DNA from: a virus
IMG/VR virus record: IMGVR_UViG_3300021083_000322
Location: 1-41,858 of that record
Length of the DNA: 41,858 bases
Strand: one strand, 5' to 3'
The notes beneath the pieces were generated by a model. That model searched no databases. It was not told the DNA's origin and saw only the letters and a program-made list of their open reading frames with translations. A program made the position numbers and the translations under genes. How positions within the stretch are numbered: position 1 is the first letter of the stretch; each line of letters begins with the position of its first letter. Of this stretch, positions 6,652-14,474 are shown piece after piece.

Positions 6652-7067
6652 TTAAAGATATGTATGTTCTATTTAATAATCCTGATTATTTTAATAAACT
6701 TAAAGACTGTCATGAATTCATTCGAACTTTTGAATATACGACTAAAGAGATACAAAACACATCGCAGTCTGAATGGGGTAAATTAAATTTAAGAAATGGT
6801 AATTACCTCCATTTAATTTTTGATACCGGAAGAGAAAATAATTGCCCTTGGTGTGATTGTCCAGAACCAATTATTAAACAAGTCAAATTATATAATCCAG
6901 GTTATGAAATGTTCTATTGTCAATGTCCTAAATGTGGAGCAAGAGGGCCAATATTAAATGTTAATGAAAGTGCTTTAATAGAAGAAGAAGTTGAAAAGGA
7001 ATATAAAAATTATTGTTTACAACGTTGGATTCACAGAATACCAAGGAGAATAGATGAACAAATATAA
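6648..7067 (+). CDS. Zinc-ribbon protein (Lar-like cysteine pattern), 139 aa
   Basis: Two CxxC pairs, CPWCDCPEP and CQCPKCGARGP, separated by about 20 residues, form a zinc ribbon resembling the small restriction-alleviation (Lar-like) proteins. The N-terminal 60 residues are not part of that family and are unrecognised. It is coupled to terL by ATGA and overlaps the RNA ligase gene by 14 bases, so it is part of the RNA-ligase operon. Role uncertain: nucleic-acid binding is plausible. Confidence 0.6.
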   Translation: MIKDMYVLFNNPDYFNKLKDCHEFIRTFEYTTKEIQNTSQSEWGKLNLRNGNYLHLIFDTGRENNCPWCDCPEPIIKQVKLYNPGYEMFYCQCPKCGARGPILNVNESALIEEEVEKEYKNYCLQRWIHRIPRRIDEQI

Positions 7068-7794
7068 AGTTCTACCTTATAAAACATACAATCGCATTGG
7101 CCATTTTAGCAAGTCTCGCTTAGGAGATGGAGATCATTACATCGATCAAAAGACAGAGGACATTTGCTTAAAACAAATCGTTGATCCTCTTACTCTTATA
7201 ATTGTTCAAGAGAAACTTGATGGCTCTAATGTTTGCGTTGTAAACACAGGTGATGAGATTGTTGCCTTATCCCGATCAGGTTATCGTTGTGATACTTCAA
7301 ACTTAGAGCAACACAGAGCATTTGCTCAATGGGTTAGATTCAGAGAAGAACGATTCACCAAGCTATTGCCATTCGAAGGTAATAGGGTGGTTGGTGAGTG
7401 GTTACTCCAAGCCCATGGCACTAAATATAATATCTGTGATTCTGAAGATCTATTTGTACCATTTGATTGGTTTATGAGGATCGATGACAATCAGGAACTC
7501 AGAGTAAATTACCATTTATTTCTAAATAAAGTATTACCATTAGGCTTTAGAACTCCTCACCTCTTTCATGTTGGAGGAGCTTGTTCAATCAATCGAACAG
7601 AAAAGATGGCCAAATATTATGATTTTCCTATTATAAACCAAGACTCTATTGAAGGTTTTATCTATCGCATCGAAGTTAATGGCGAGTTTAAAAATATAGT
7701 CAAGTATGTAAGACCCAATAAGATAGATGGTAAATACTTTATTGATTTTCCCGATCAACCAATATGGAACTTTAACCCAAATTCAATGATATGA
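7054..7794 (+). CDS. RNA ligase, Rnl2-like nucleotidyltransferase domain, 246 aa
   Basis: Motif I is EKLDGSN with the AMP-accepting lysine at residue 54. Motif Ia-like 'ALSRSGY', motif III-like 'VVGEWLL', motif IIIa-like 'FVPFDWFM', motif IV 'EGFIYRI' and motif V 'IVKYVRP' follow in order. The protein is little more than the catalytic domain, shorter than T4 Rnl2 (334 aa). Family members seal 3'-OH/5'-phosphate RNA ends through an adenylated intermediate, often repairing nicked tRNA. ATG 7054 has AAGGAGA 5 bases upstream. The stop overlaps the next start (ATGA). A second, different ligase follows at 8242. Confidence 0.85.
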   Translation: MNKYKVLPYKTYNRIGHFSKSRLGDGDHYIDQKTEDICLKQIVDPLTLIIVQEKLDGSNVCVVNTGDEIVALSRSGYRCDTSNLEQHRAFAQWVRFREERFTKLLPFEGNRVVGEWLLQAHGTKYNICDSEDLFVPFDWFMRIDDNQELRVNYHLFLNKVLPLGFRTPHLFHVGGACSINRTEKMAKYYDFPIINQDSIEGFIYRIEVNGEFKNIVKYVRPNKIDGKYFIDFPDQPIWNFNPNSMI

Positions 7795-8021
7795 CAGAAC
7801 CAACAAAAGAAGAGAAGGAAGAGATTGAAAAACTTATTGAAACTTCTAAGGAAATAATGATCCTTCTTGCATCGAAAAAGATCAATATCATGTTTGGCAT
7901 GGGAATACTCATTCATACTATTGTCAATCAATGCATTGGACAAGGAATAATATATGAAGATTTTGAGAAGATTGTGGTAAAACTTACAAAAAACTATGAG
8001 GAAGATTGGCCCATAGGATGA
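7791..8021 (+). CDS. Small helical protein between the RNA ligases, 76 aa (paralogue 1)
   Basis: Acidic helical N-terminus, then a hydrophobic helix (IMFGMGILIHTIVNQCI), then 'YEDFEKIVVKLTKNY' and the ending EDWPIG. It shares with the next gene the pattern IH..(8)..C...G...(E)xF....(Y)..(D/E)WP(I/L)G, so the two look like tandem paralogues. Both ends are coupled by ATGA overlaps. Family unknown; co-translation with two RNA ligases suggests a shared process, which is inference. Confidence 0.6.
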   Translation: MTEPTKEEKEEIEKLIETSKEIMILLASKKINIMFGMGILIHTIVNQCIGQGIIYEDFEKIVVKLTKNYEEDWPIG

Positions 8022-8245
8022 AAAAACTCATGTTCGAAGATATAAACGAAGAATTAATTGATGAGGGAGCAACCAATATAATGGAAGCCCTTGGTGATAT
8101 TTGCGAAAACAATAAAGAAACAGTAGTTTGTTGCATCCATGCAATAGCACAATATTGTCTTGATGCAGGTTTACCATTCGAACAATTTTATCACTTCGTT
8201 AAAGAAGCAATGAAAGAATATAGAAATGAGTGGCCTCTAGGATGA
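8018..8245 (+). CDS. Small helical protein between the RNA ligases, 75 aa (paralogue 2)
   Basis: ATG 8018 overlaps the preceding stop (ATGA) and is chosen over the in-frame codon at 8006, which lies inside the previous gene. The product (MKKLMFEDINEELIDEG...) has 'CCIHAIAQYCLDAGLPFEQF' and ends NEWPLG, matching the end of paralogue 1. Predicted all-helical, no catalytic motif seen. The stop again overlaps the next start. Confidence 0.6.
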   Translation: MKKLMFEDINEELIDEGATNIMEALGDICENNKETVVCCIHAIAQYCLDAGLPFEQFYHFVKEAMKEYRNEWPLG

Positions 8246-9231
8246 AAGGTTTAGTTTACATTGGAAAAATCATCGATCTTCAACCTATTGAAGGGGCTGA
8301 CTTCATATTATCTGCAACTGTAGTTTGTGGAGAAGGGGGGAAATGGAAAGGTATTATTAGACGGGCCGACTTTGCATTAGGTTGTCTATGTATCGTTTTT
8401 CTACCTGATTCACAACTTGATCCTGAAATTCATCATTATCTTCCTTTCATGAAAGACTCTAACTGGCGAGTTAAAATGCGTCGATTTAAGGGTGCACCAA
8501 GTGAAGTCCTTATTACAAAACTCGATGATCTTTCCTATTTCCCAATAACAGATCAAATCATGAAGGTTGGAGTTGATGTTACCGAATTGTTAAGAGTAAC
8601 GAAATACTCTAAGCCAATCCCTCCTCATCTTCAAGGTTTAATGAAAGGTGATTTTCCGTCTTTTATCCCTAAGACTGATGAACTTAACTATCAAATGCAT
8701 TCCGACCTAGTTGATTCTCTCGTTGGCAAACCTTATTACATCACTGAAAAAGCCGATGGTTCATCGACAACAGCCTATCGCTATAAAGGTGAGTTTGGTA
8801 TCTGTTCTCGCAATCTTGAACTTCAACGTGATGATCAGAATGGATATTGGGTAGTCGCCAATAAATACAGACTCGAAGAAAGTTTACCTGAAGGTATTGC
8901 AATCCAATGGGAGACATGCGGACCTGGTATCCAATCAAATCCTATGGGTCTAAAAGAAATCGATGGGTTTGCATTCTCAGCCTATAATATCCAAGAACAC
9001 CGATATCTTAATTTTGTAGAATTCAATCAACTTTGCCATTTCCTTCAATTTCCACAAGTCAAATTAATTTGTGTTCGTGAAGAATTTAGCAAAGATGGTT
9101 TGGAAGTGCTAGGTGAAGGGAAATATTCTAATGGCAATGAAAGAGAAGGTGTGGTAGTTAGATCAATACGTAATCATGAAGAAGGAAAACCAATCAGTTT
9201 TAAAATAATCAATTTAAACTATGAAAGGTAA
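8242..9231 (+). CDS. RNA ligase with N-terminal OB domain (Rnl5/DraRnl-like), 329 aa
   Basis: Residues about 1-120 are a beta-rich OB-like domain (KIIDLQPIEGADFILSATVV). The ligase domain has motif I EKADGSS with the nucleotidyl lysine at residue 170, 'GEFGICSRN' after it, motif III-like 'IAIQWETCGPG', motif IV 'REGVVVRS' and motif V 'ISFKIINLN'. The order OB-then-ligase is that of Deinococcus DraRnl and related Rnl5 enzymes, which seal 3'-OH/5'-phosphate nicks in duplex RNA. ATG 8242 overlaps the previous stop; GTG 8230 would be the alternative. The last 35 bases of the region are duplicated at 9471-9505. Confidence 0.85.
   Translation: MKGLVYIGKIIDLQPIEGADFILSATVVCGEGGKWKGIIRRADFALGCLCIVFLPDSQLDPEIHHYLPFMKDSNWRVKMRRFKGAPSEVLITKLDDLSYFPITDQIMKVGVDVTELLRVTKYSKPIPPHLQGLMKGDFPSFIPKTDELNYQMHSDLVDSLVGKPYYITEKADGSSTTAYRYKGEFGICSRNLELQRDDQNGYWVVANKYRLEESLPEGIAIQWETCGPGIQSNPMGLKEIDGFAFSAYNIQEHRYLNFVEFNQLCHFLQFPQVKLICVREEFSKDGLEVLGEGKYSNGNEREGVVVRSIRNHEEGKPISFKIINLNYER
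9192..9226 (+). repeat. Direct repeat copy 1 (3' end of RNA ligase gene)
   Basis: The 35 bases match 9471-9505 at 33 of 35 positions. This copy encodes the ligase C-terminus (SFKIINLNYE). The two copies flank the RHH-like gene at 9235-9459. Confidence 0.8.
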
Positions 9232-9234
9232 AAT

Positions 9235-9459
9235 TTGAAGACTTATAAACTTACTTTAGAAGAAAAATCAAATCAAAAAATAAAAAGAATTACACCACAA
9301 CTTTCATGTACTTTAGATAATAATAGTTTAGAATTTATCAATGAAATGACACTTTCCATGACACAAAAGAAAAGAAAACCCTGTACTATTTCCCAAACTA
9401 TGCGTCGGATTCTTCAATATTGCAAAAGTAATCAAAAGGAATTAAGCGATTATTTATGA
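9235..9459 (+). CDS. Small RHH-like protein, TTG start, 74 aa
   Basis: TTG 9235 is chosen because GAAAGG stands at 7-8 bases upstream and no ATG is suitably placed. After a strand-like start, 'CTLDNNSLEFINEM' and 'CTISQTMRRILQYCKSN' read like the strand and two helices of a ribbon-helix-helix DNA-binding protein. The gene is bracketed by the 35-base direct repeat, so it appears to have been inserted at the end of the ligase gene, or to separate two ligase-gene tails. Confidence 0.5.
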   Translation: MKTYKLTLEEKSNQKIKRITPQLSCTLDNNSLEFINEMTLSMTQKKRKPCTISQTMRRILQYCKSNQKELSDYL

Positions 9460-9470
9460 AAGAGATTAAA

Positions 9471-9505
9471 AATCAGTTTTAAAGTAATTAATTTAAACTA
9501 TGAAA
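9471..9505 (+). repeat. Direct repeat copy 2 (remnant of a ligase 3' end)
   Basis: It matches 9192-9226 with two substitutions. In the ligase frame it still reads SFKVINLNYEK and then stop: one change is synonymous, the other Ile to Val. This suggests it was coding until recently, as the tail of an ancestral or second ligase gene. It supplies the ATG of the next gene. Confidence 0.75.
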
Positions 9506-9700
9506 AATGAAAAACTTGATTATACAGATTACTGCGATATAGGTTACGAAGTTTTAGCACACGTTGATAATGCAGATATAGCCACCGATTATGCAGAATT
9601 TTGTTTTGATTCTGGTTTTTATAAAAAAGTTGTTGTTGTTAGATATAAAGGAAAGCCAGGTCAAGAAGATTCATATTCAATTCTTGGATTAATTTTATAA
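9500..9700 (+). CDS. Small hypothetical protein, 66 aa
   Basis: Starts at ATG 9500 inside repeat copy 2. The protein is acidic at the front (YTDYCDIGYEVLAHVDNADI) and ends in beta-strands (KKVVVVRYKGKPGQ, YSILGLIL). The pattern could be a small alpha-beta domain. No family recognised. A hairpin terminator follows. Confidence 0.5.
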   Translation: MKNEKLDYTDYCDIGYEVLAHVDNADIATDYAEFCFDSGFYKKVVVVRYKGKPGQEDSYSILGLIL

Positions 9701-9727
9701 CGTCTAAATCATTGAACTTATCAGACC

Positions 9728-9770
9728 AACTCCGATACTTTTAACATAACATATCTTATGCGACGGAGTT
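9728..9770. terminator. Terminator-like hairpin between convergent genes
   Basis: AACTCCG (9728-9734) and CGGAGTT (9764-9770) form 7 bp, with an inner CATAA/TTATG helix. The following TTTCATCAT is a modest T-tail on the plus strand. It lies between the rightward RNA-ligase operon and the leftward genes at 9829-10437, so it may serve both directions. Confidence 0.5.
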
Positions 9771-9828
9771 TTCATCATAAATGATAATTTAAACAAGTCT
9801 ATCATTCTGAAATAATCTTTTAACATCT

Positions 9829-10035
9829 TCACCAAGGAGGTTGAGGTTCTCTAATCTGTTTCCAATGCGTCCAATCATTGCAAGGAAATCCTTTAATCTC
9901 AGATTCTAAAATATAACCCCAATCAGGATTAAAATAAATCATAACTATTCGTTTTCCAAATCCTTTTTTTCGGAATACCCAATAGTAACCATCTTCAGTT
10001 GGTCGGTTGTCTTTAAATTTTATCCACTTACTCAC
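9829..10035 (-). CDS. DUF551-like small protein, 68 aa
   Basis: The start 'WIKFKDNRPTEDGYYWVF', a central aromatic segment, and the end 'WTHWKQIREPQPPW' match DUF551, whose members read 'WI...DRLPEDG.YLV' and end 'VTHWMPLPEPP'. These small proteins are common in phages and their role is unknown. The start overlaps the upstream gene by 8 bases. Confidence 0.65.
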   Translation of the reverse strand: MSKWIKFKDNRPTEDGYYWVFRKKGFGKRIVMIYFNPDWGYILESEIKGFPCNDWTHWKQIREPQPPW

Positions 10036-10213
10036 AATAACTCTTTAAAATTTTATGTTTCTTATGAAACGGAATCGGATTAATAGGAGGATGTGCCACC
10101 GTTTCCCATTCTCTCTTTTCCATATTCGGTAAGAATATATAATATTCAGGTTCCTTTAACCACATATCTTTCGGATGAAAGTACATTGGGGCATATTTAC
10201 CTATCCACTTCAT
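10028..10213 (-). CDS. Small hypothetical protein, 61 aa
   Basis: Middle gene of a three-gene leftward cluster. It is aromatic and proline-rich (YAPMYFHPKDMWLKEPEYYI) and ends with a basic stretch. The ATG shares one base with the upstream stop. No family recognised. Confidence 0.5.
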   Translation of the reverse strand: MKWIGKYAPMYFHPKDMWLKEPEYYIFLPNMEKREWETVAHPPINPIPFHKKHKILKSYCE

Positions 10214-10437
10214 TAGGTGCTACCATCTTCTCTGTGAGTCACTTTTATGTTAGAGAAATTTAATTCATTCAAATAAACATTTGCATAGATTCGACTTAAA
10301 ATATATGCAGTTTCATCGTTTGAATTTTGATATGAAATATTGTACAAAATCTTGATACATGCAATTAAAACTTCAATCGTATCTTCGTTATTTCTACATA
10401 ACTTCTTAATATTGTTATAGATAAGTTCATTTTCCAT
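10213..10437 (-). CDS. Small helical hypothetical protein, 74 aa
   Basis: ATG 10437 (MENELIYNN) is preferred over an upstream GTG at 10449 because AGGA stands 6-8 bases before the ATG. Predicted helical throughout (KKLCRNNEDTIEVLIACIKI). No family recognised. First gene of the leftward cluster, divergent from the portal gene; the 98-base spacer should contain promoters for both directions. Confidence 0.5.
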   Translation of the reverse strand: MENELIYNNIKKLCRNNEDTIEVLIACIKILYNISYQNSNDETAYILSRIYANVYLNELNFSNIKVTHREDGST

Positions 10438-10535
10438 AGAATTCCTCACTTTTTGACTATAAATTATCTTTTTCTAGAATAACTTTACATATTAAAAATT
10501 TATTTCTATAGAGCGGATATACAGAGAGGTTAAAA

Positions 10536-12656
10536 ATTTCTTTTTACTATCCCCCTTGGAATAATGCACTTCAACCAAACCAAGGTAATATTCGCCAGTG
10601 GCTTGATAATCTTTATTCTAAATTTCAACCTATCGAGCAATCAAGATGGAACCAAAGCAATATAGATACACTTTTCTATGCAGGAAGCCAGACTTTTGTA
10701 AACAGATATTTTAATTTCGCTCCGACAACTTCATATCAGCAATATTATTTTAATCTTTGTCAACAACCTATCAATATGTTGACTGGTTACGAGCGTCAAC
10801 ACCGTAAAAACTTTAATTACGTCCCTTGTGAGGGTTCAGATCCCCAAACAACCGATCAATACACCAAACTTATTACCCATGAAGCTAATGCTGGAGCAAT
10901 TCATGAGCAAAAATCTAAGGGTAAAGAACTTGCTGCCATTTCTGGCATGGTGCTTCTTCAGCCTTATTTAGATTATACAGGCGCGGACCAAGCCCAAGGT
11001 GAACTTAAAATAAAAATTTGGGAGTATAATTCTTTTTTGATAGACCCATATTTTAGGTCGCCCGATGCCTCTGATGCTCAGTTTGTCTGGTGTCAAGAAT
11101 ATATTTCAAAAAAAGAGGCAGAAAATAGATTTCCTGATAAGATAGATGTAATAGCCCCTATGGCTGGGACACCTCAGCGTTACGGAAGTTTCTATTTCTT
11201 GCCAGAAAATTATAATATGGCACGCAACGATTTGATGGTATTAAGTTATGTTTGGTACAAATGGAAGAAGCGTAAAAAGAGACTTTATAGTAGCAAGCAT
11301 CATCAGTTTTTTGATTATGCTGGTGGGGATGGGAATCTCGACCATATTCTCAATAATATCCCAGATCTAGAAGAAGTTGAAGTTGAAGTTCCATGTTGGA
11401 AATTAGCTGTCGTTCTCAATGATCAATTAATGTTTCAAGGTGATAACCCTCTAGGTTTTGATGATTGCCCTTTTATTCCTTATTTTTGGAATTATGAACC
11501 GCATATTAATTACTATGATTTACGTGTTCGTTCGCTTATTAGAACTATGCGTGATCCTCAGTTTCTATTTAATTATAAAATCATTACTAATAATGATATC
11601 GCTGCTGCAACTATTAATGCAGGTTGGAAGAGGAAAGTCGGTGCTGTAGCCAATGAAGATAACCTGAAAAAGGCTGGTCAAGGTTGGGATGTAATCATCA
11701 ATGAAGGTTATGAAATGACTGACGTTGAAAAGATTATACCAAGTGCTGTACCAGAATCTGACTTAGCATTAGCCCAACAAATGGCTGATCTTATTTGGCA
11801 AACCTCTGGTTTCAATATGGAAAACTGGAGTGGTCAAAATGATAAGCAAATTAGTTCATTAACTATGTTGATGAAACAAGCTGCCAACTTGATGATTTTC
11901 CAAAAGTATTTTGATCAATGGGATTATAGCGATAAATTATTGGGAGAAAGGCTTTTACAGATAGTCTTAAATAATTGGAGTGCTGAAAAAATCGCTCTTA
12001 TTATAGGAGAAGAACCAAGTCCATTCTTTTACTCTAAGATATTCTCCAAATTCAAAGTATTAGTTGAAGAATCAGACTTAACGCCAACACAACAGAATCT
12101 TCAAGCTCAACAAATGATCGATATTAATCAAATGTTTCAGAGAGAAGTCTTTCCTCCTTCTATGATTATTCCTAAACTCAATATTACTGGTAAAGGTGAG
12201 ATCATACCTTATCTTCAGCAGCAAGAACAACAAATGCAGGCTGCACAATCGGAAGCACAAAATATTCAGCATACAGTTGAAGAGATGAAGATCAAAGAGC
12301 TTATGGCTAAAATCCATAATCAGTTATCTCAAGCTAGAGAACGCGATGCGCGCGCTGAAAGTAACGTGGGCCTTTTTGAAGAGCGTATGAGTATGATCAG
12401 TAAGAACCATTCACTCGCAGCTAAAGAGAAAATGGCAGCACTTGCCCAATTATTGGAAACTATTCAAAAGTTTGGCGAAGTAGAAACCTATATGAAATCC
12501 AACGAGTTAGAGACAATAAAACTCGATGAAGAGGAAATGGAGAAAAATGCGAGAAAAGATGTTGAGAAATCTCAAGCTTCTAAAGAGTTTATTGAACAGA
12601 TTATGTCTTTACGTAAGCCAGGTAGCTCACAAAATAATCAAATGATAGGGTTGTAA
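10536..12656 (+). CDS. Portal protein (P22-type), 706 aa, apparent AUU start
   Basis: The reading frame extends well upstream of the first ATG (10776): it is open from 10512, and the 80 extra residues contain portal-like sequence such as 'NIRQWLDNLYSKFQPIEQSR' and 'NRYFNFAPTTSYQQYYF'. GAGAGG at 10524-10529 is 6 bases before ATT 10536, so AUU is the most likely start. The resulting length of about 706 aa is close to P22 portal (725). The C-terminal third is Gln/Glu-rich helix, as in P22-like portals. The portal forms the dodecameric DNA channel at the capsid vertex. Confidence 0.85.
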   Translation: MSFYYPPWNNALQPNQGNIRQWLDNLYSKFQPIEQSRWNQSNIDTLFYAGSQTFVNRYFNFAPTTSYQQYYFNLCQQPINMLTGYERQHRKNFNYVPCEGSDPQTTDQYTKLITHEANAGAIHEQKSKGKELAAISGMVLLQPYLDYTGADQAQGELKIKIWEYNSFLIDPYFRSPDASDAQFVWCQEYISKKEAENRFPDKIDVIAPMAGTPQRYGSFYFLPENYNMARNDLMVLSYVWYKWKKRKKRLYSSKHHQFFDYAGGDGNLDHILNNIPDLEEVEVEVPCWKLAVVLNDQLMFQGDNPLGFDDCPFIPYFWNYEPHINYYDLRVRSLIRTMRDPQFLFNYKIITNNDIAAATINAGWKRKVGAVANEDNLKKAGQGWDVIINEGYEMTDVEKIIPSAVPESDLALAQQMADLIWQTSGFNMENWSGQNDKQISSLTMLMKQAANLMIFQKYFDQWDYSDKLLGERLLQIVLNNWSAEKIALIIGEEPSPFFYSKIFSKFKVLVEESDLTPTQQNLQAQQMIDINQMFQREVFPPSMIIPKLNITGKGEIIPYLQQQEQQMQAAQSEAQNIQHTVEEMKIKELMAKIHNQLSQARERDARAESNVGLFEERMSMISKNHSLAAKEKMAALAQLLETIQKFGEVETYMKSNELETIKLDEEEMEKNARKDVEKSQASKEFIEQIMSLRKPGSSQNNQMIGL

Positions 12657-12710
12657 AATAATCTTTATTCTGTTTATGTAAAATTTAACTTTTACAAAAA
12701 GAGGATAGTC

Positions 12711-13061
12711 TTGTTTATCAACCAATTCAAAACATACAATTTAGCAGAAAATGTTCCATCACAAGTCTTTGATAACTTAGATCGGGAATTTAAATTTAAT
12801 CAATTATATCCAAAATTTAGTGATTGTTGGAAAACAAAAGTATTTGTTGTACCAAAAAAGAATAGTACAAAATTAAAATGGATTGAAAATTGTATTACAC
12901 AATCAAAACTCTTTGGCAAAACATGCGTACTTCTTTTACCTGCTGATACTGAAGCTTCTTGGTTTAGAGTACTTACAAAACATGCTAGTGAAATTCGTTT
13001 TATCAAAGATCAATTAAGTGGACAGAATCAATTTGCTTACATTATTGCTATTTTTAGATAG
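12711..13061 (+). CDS. Truncated phage Dam-like methyltransferase (PF05869-type), 116 aa
   Basis: TTG 12711 has GAGGA 5 bases upstream. The segment 'CVLLLPADTEASWFRVL' followed by 'ASEIRFIKDQLSG' is the second half of phage N6-adenine methyltransferases, where 'VLLLPA.T.T.WF' and 'EI.F.KGRL' are typical. The N-terminal half lacks a recognisable DPPY/DPPW catalytic motif and the total length is much less than the usual 160-180. It is either a degraded gene or a non-catalytic derivative. It lies with an HNH endonuclease between the portal and small virion genes. Confidence 0.5.
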   Translation: MFINQFKTYNLAENVPSQVFDNLDREFKFNQLYPKFSDCWKTKVFVVPKKNSTKLKWIENCITQSKLFGKTCVLLLPADTEASWFRVLTKHASEIRFIKDQLSGQNQFAYIIAIFR

Positions 13062-13079
13062 ATTTTTTATAATTAATAT

Positions 13080-13652
13080 ATGAAAATTTGCTATCAATGT
13101 AATAAAGAATACGAACATTATAAATCCAATACTAAATATTGTTCTTTAAAATGTTTAAGAAAATTTCACGCTAATCAGAAAAAAATAAGAATAAAAAATG
13201 ATCCAATCTTTAGAGAAAAAACAAACCAAAATGAAAGAGAACGTAGAAAACTCTCACGTGATAAAAAGAAACATGCATTTGAAGAAAAAAATCGTTACCG
13301 AAAAAAACACGGAATTTTATCAAATGATGATCTAAAATGTGCACCAAAAGGAAGTGGAACCTTAACGAAACATGGATATAGACAGATTACAAATAAACAA
13401 CATCCTAATTCCAATAGAAATGGTAGATTATTTGAGCATGTTTTTATTATGTCAGAACACTTAAAACGTCCTTTAATGAAAGGCGAAAGAGTTCATCATA
13501 AAAATGGTATTCGTCATGATAATCGAATTGAAAACTTAGAATTATGGCATACAGGACAACCATATGGACAAAGAGTTGAAGATAAAATAAAGTTTTATAA
13601 GGAATTCTTGCAATTATATGGCTATAGAGTTATTGGGAAATTTAAAGACTAA
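13080..13652 (+). CDS. HNH endonuclease with N-terminal zinc finger, 190 aa
   Basis: Residues 1-25 form a zinc finger (CYQCNKEY, then YCSLKCLRKFH). The middle is very basic. The nuclease domain at about 105-165 has 'EHVFIMSEHLKRPLMKGERV', then HHKNGIRHDNRIENLELW, the HNH motif of free-standing phage homing endonucleases. It sits between portal and virion genes with no clear ribosome site, as expected for a mobile intergenic gene. The neighbouring truncated methyltransferase may be collateral damage of its insertion. Confidence 0.85.
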   Translation: MKICYQCNKEYEHYKSNTKYCSLKCLRKFHANQKKIRIKNDPIFREKTNQNERERRKLSRDKKKHAFEEKNRYRKKHGILSNDDLKCAPKGSGTLTKHGYRQITNKQHPNSNRNGRLFEHVFIMSEHLKRPLMKGERVHHKNGIRHDNRIENLELWHTGQPYGQRVEDKIKFYKEFLQLYGYRVIGKFKD

Positions 13653-13676
13653 TTAAATATTACTTAAGGGGTAAAT

Positions 13677-13898
13677 ATGAGTGGAGGCAAGCGTCTAAAT
13701 GACCATTCTTTTTGGGCTGGAAAAGGTTCAAATGGAAGTGTTTTTCCAATGGGTGCAAAAGTAAAGATGGAATCTAGCGCAGAAGGTGCTGGTGCAGAAA
13801 ATGATTACGAAGATACAACTGAAGCAATCAAAAAAATGCAAAATATGAACACATCTAAAGCTAAAGCACATCCATTGAAGTCAAGTTTTAGAAATTAA
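13677..13898 (+). CDS. Small conserved virion-region protein, 73 aa
   Basis: The opening 'MSGGKRLNDHSFWAGKGS' and later 'SSAEGAGAEN.YEDTTE.I' match a small conserved phage family I have seen next to portal genes; function not established. AAGGGG stands 6 bases before the ATG. Gly- and Ser-rich, probably partly unstructured. Its place between portal and scaffold suggests a minor structural or assembly role. Confidence 0.6.
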   Translation: MSGGKRLNDHSFWAGKGSNGSVFPMGAKVKMESSAEGAGAENDYEDTTEAIKKMQNMNTSKAKAHPLKSSFRN

Positions 13899-13930
13899 TA
13901 TATCATATCTCCGTTAAAAGATATTACTAC

Positions 13931-14206
13931 ATGCTAGGGCGAAGCGCGAGAACCGTAAAACGAGGCCCATCATTTAGAGAGATGACTGAAGGACACTTGC
14001 TTACAAAAGTCCTTCACCATTTTATGTATGACGAAAATTATATACTTGATCAAGTAACGTTTGGTTCATCTCCAGTTAGAGATTCATATTGGAAATTATT
14101 AAATGAAAATGGGAATGAAATAACGGATTTAGATATAATTTTAAGAGATCTTTTAATATCAAGTTCATCAATAATTGAAGAGGATAATAATGGTAAAACG
14201 CAATAA
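13931..14206 (+). CDS. Small hypothetical protein, 91 aa
   Basis: Starts at ATG 13931 without a strong Shine-Dalgarno site. Basic N-terminus (LGRSARTVKRGPSFREM), then helical and acidic C-terminus (LDIILRDLLISSSSIIEEDN). It overlaps the next gene by 17 bases. No family recognised; virion-gene context. Confidence 0.5.
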   Translation: MLGRSARTVKRGPSFREMTEGHLLTKVLHHFMYDENYILDQVTFGSSPVRDSYWKLLNENGNEITDLDIILRDLLISSSSIIEEDNNGKTQ

Positions 14207-14474
14207 AGAACAAATCAATTCAAATTCAGGTTTTGCTGATCCTTTAAAAATTAAAGAACAAAGAGAACGCGATAAACCTTTAGATGGTAAAAACTCTCCA
14301 TGGGATTGGACATGTCCACAATATGATCAACGCTCAAGTAATTTCATCAACGCTGGCACACACTACGGTATTGGCCGTAATTCGCCTGTGGGCCATGAAG
14401 GTAATCCAAAACAAAGAGTACCAACAATGCCCTTCGGAAGACCTGGAACAATGCGCGATGATGACCAAGGTTGA
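14190..14474 (+). CDS. Small conserved virion-region protein, 94 aa
   Basis: ATG 14190 has GAGGA 6 bases upstream and is chosen over an earlier ATG at 14175. The core 'SPWDWTCPQYDQRSSNFI' and 'HYGIGRNSPVGHEGNPKQ' resembles small phage proteins found in the portal-scaffold interval, with the pattern SPWDF.CP.YDQR and G..PVGH.GNP. Function unknown. Little predicted secondary structure. Confidence 0.6.
   Translation: MVKRNKEQINSNSGFADPLKIKEQRERDKPLDGKNSPWDWTCPQYDQRSSNFINAGTHYGIGRNSPVGHEGNPKQRVPTMPFGRPGTMRDDDQG

Noticed and set aside
12677-12694. GTAAAA/TTTTAC hairpin between portal and methyltransferase-like gene
   Set aside because: AT-only stem with no T-tail; expected by chance in this sequence.
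14284-14457. A rightward frame overlapping the 14190-14474 gene
   Set aside because: It is a shadow over most of its length; only the last 30 codons beyond the tandem ATGs look coding and are reported separately.
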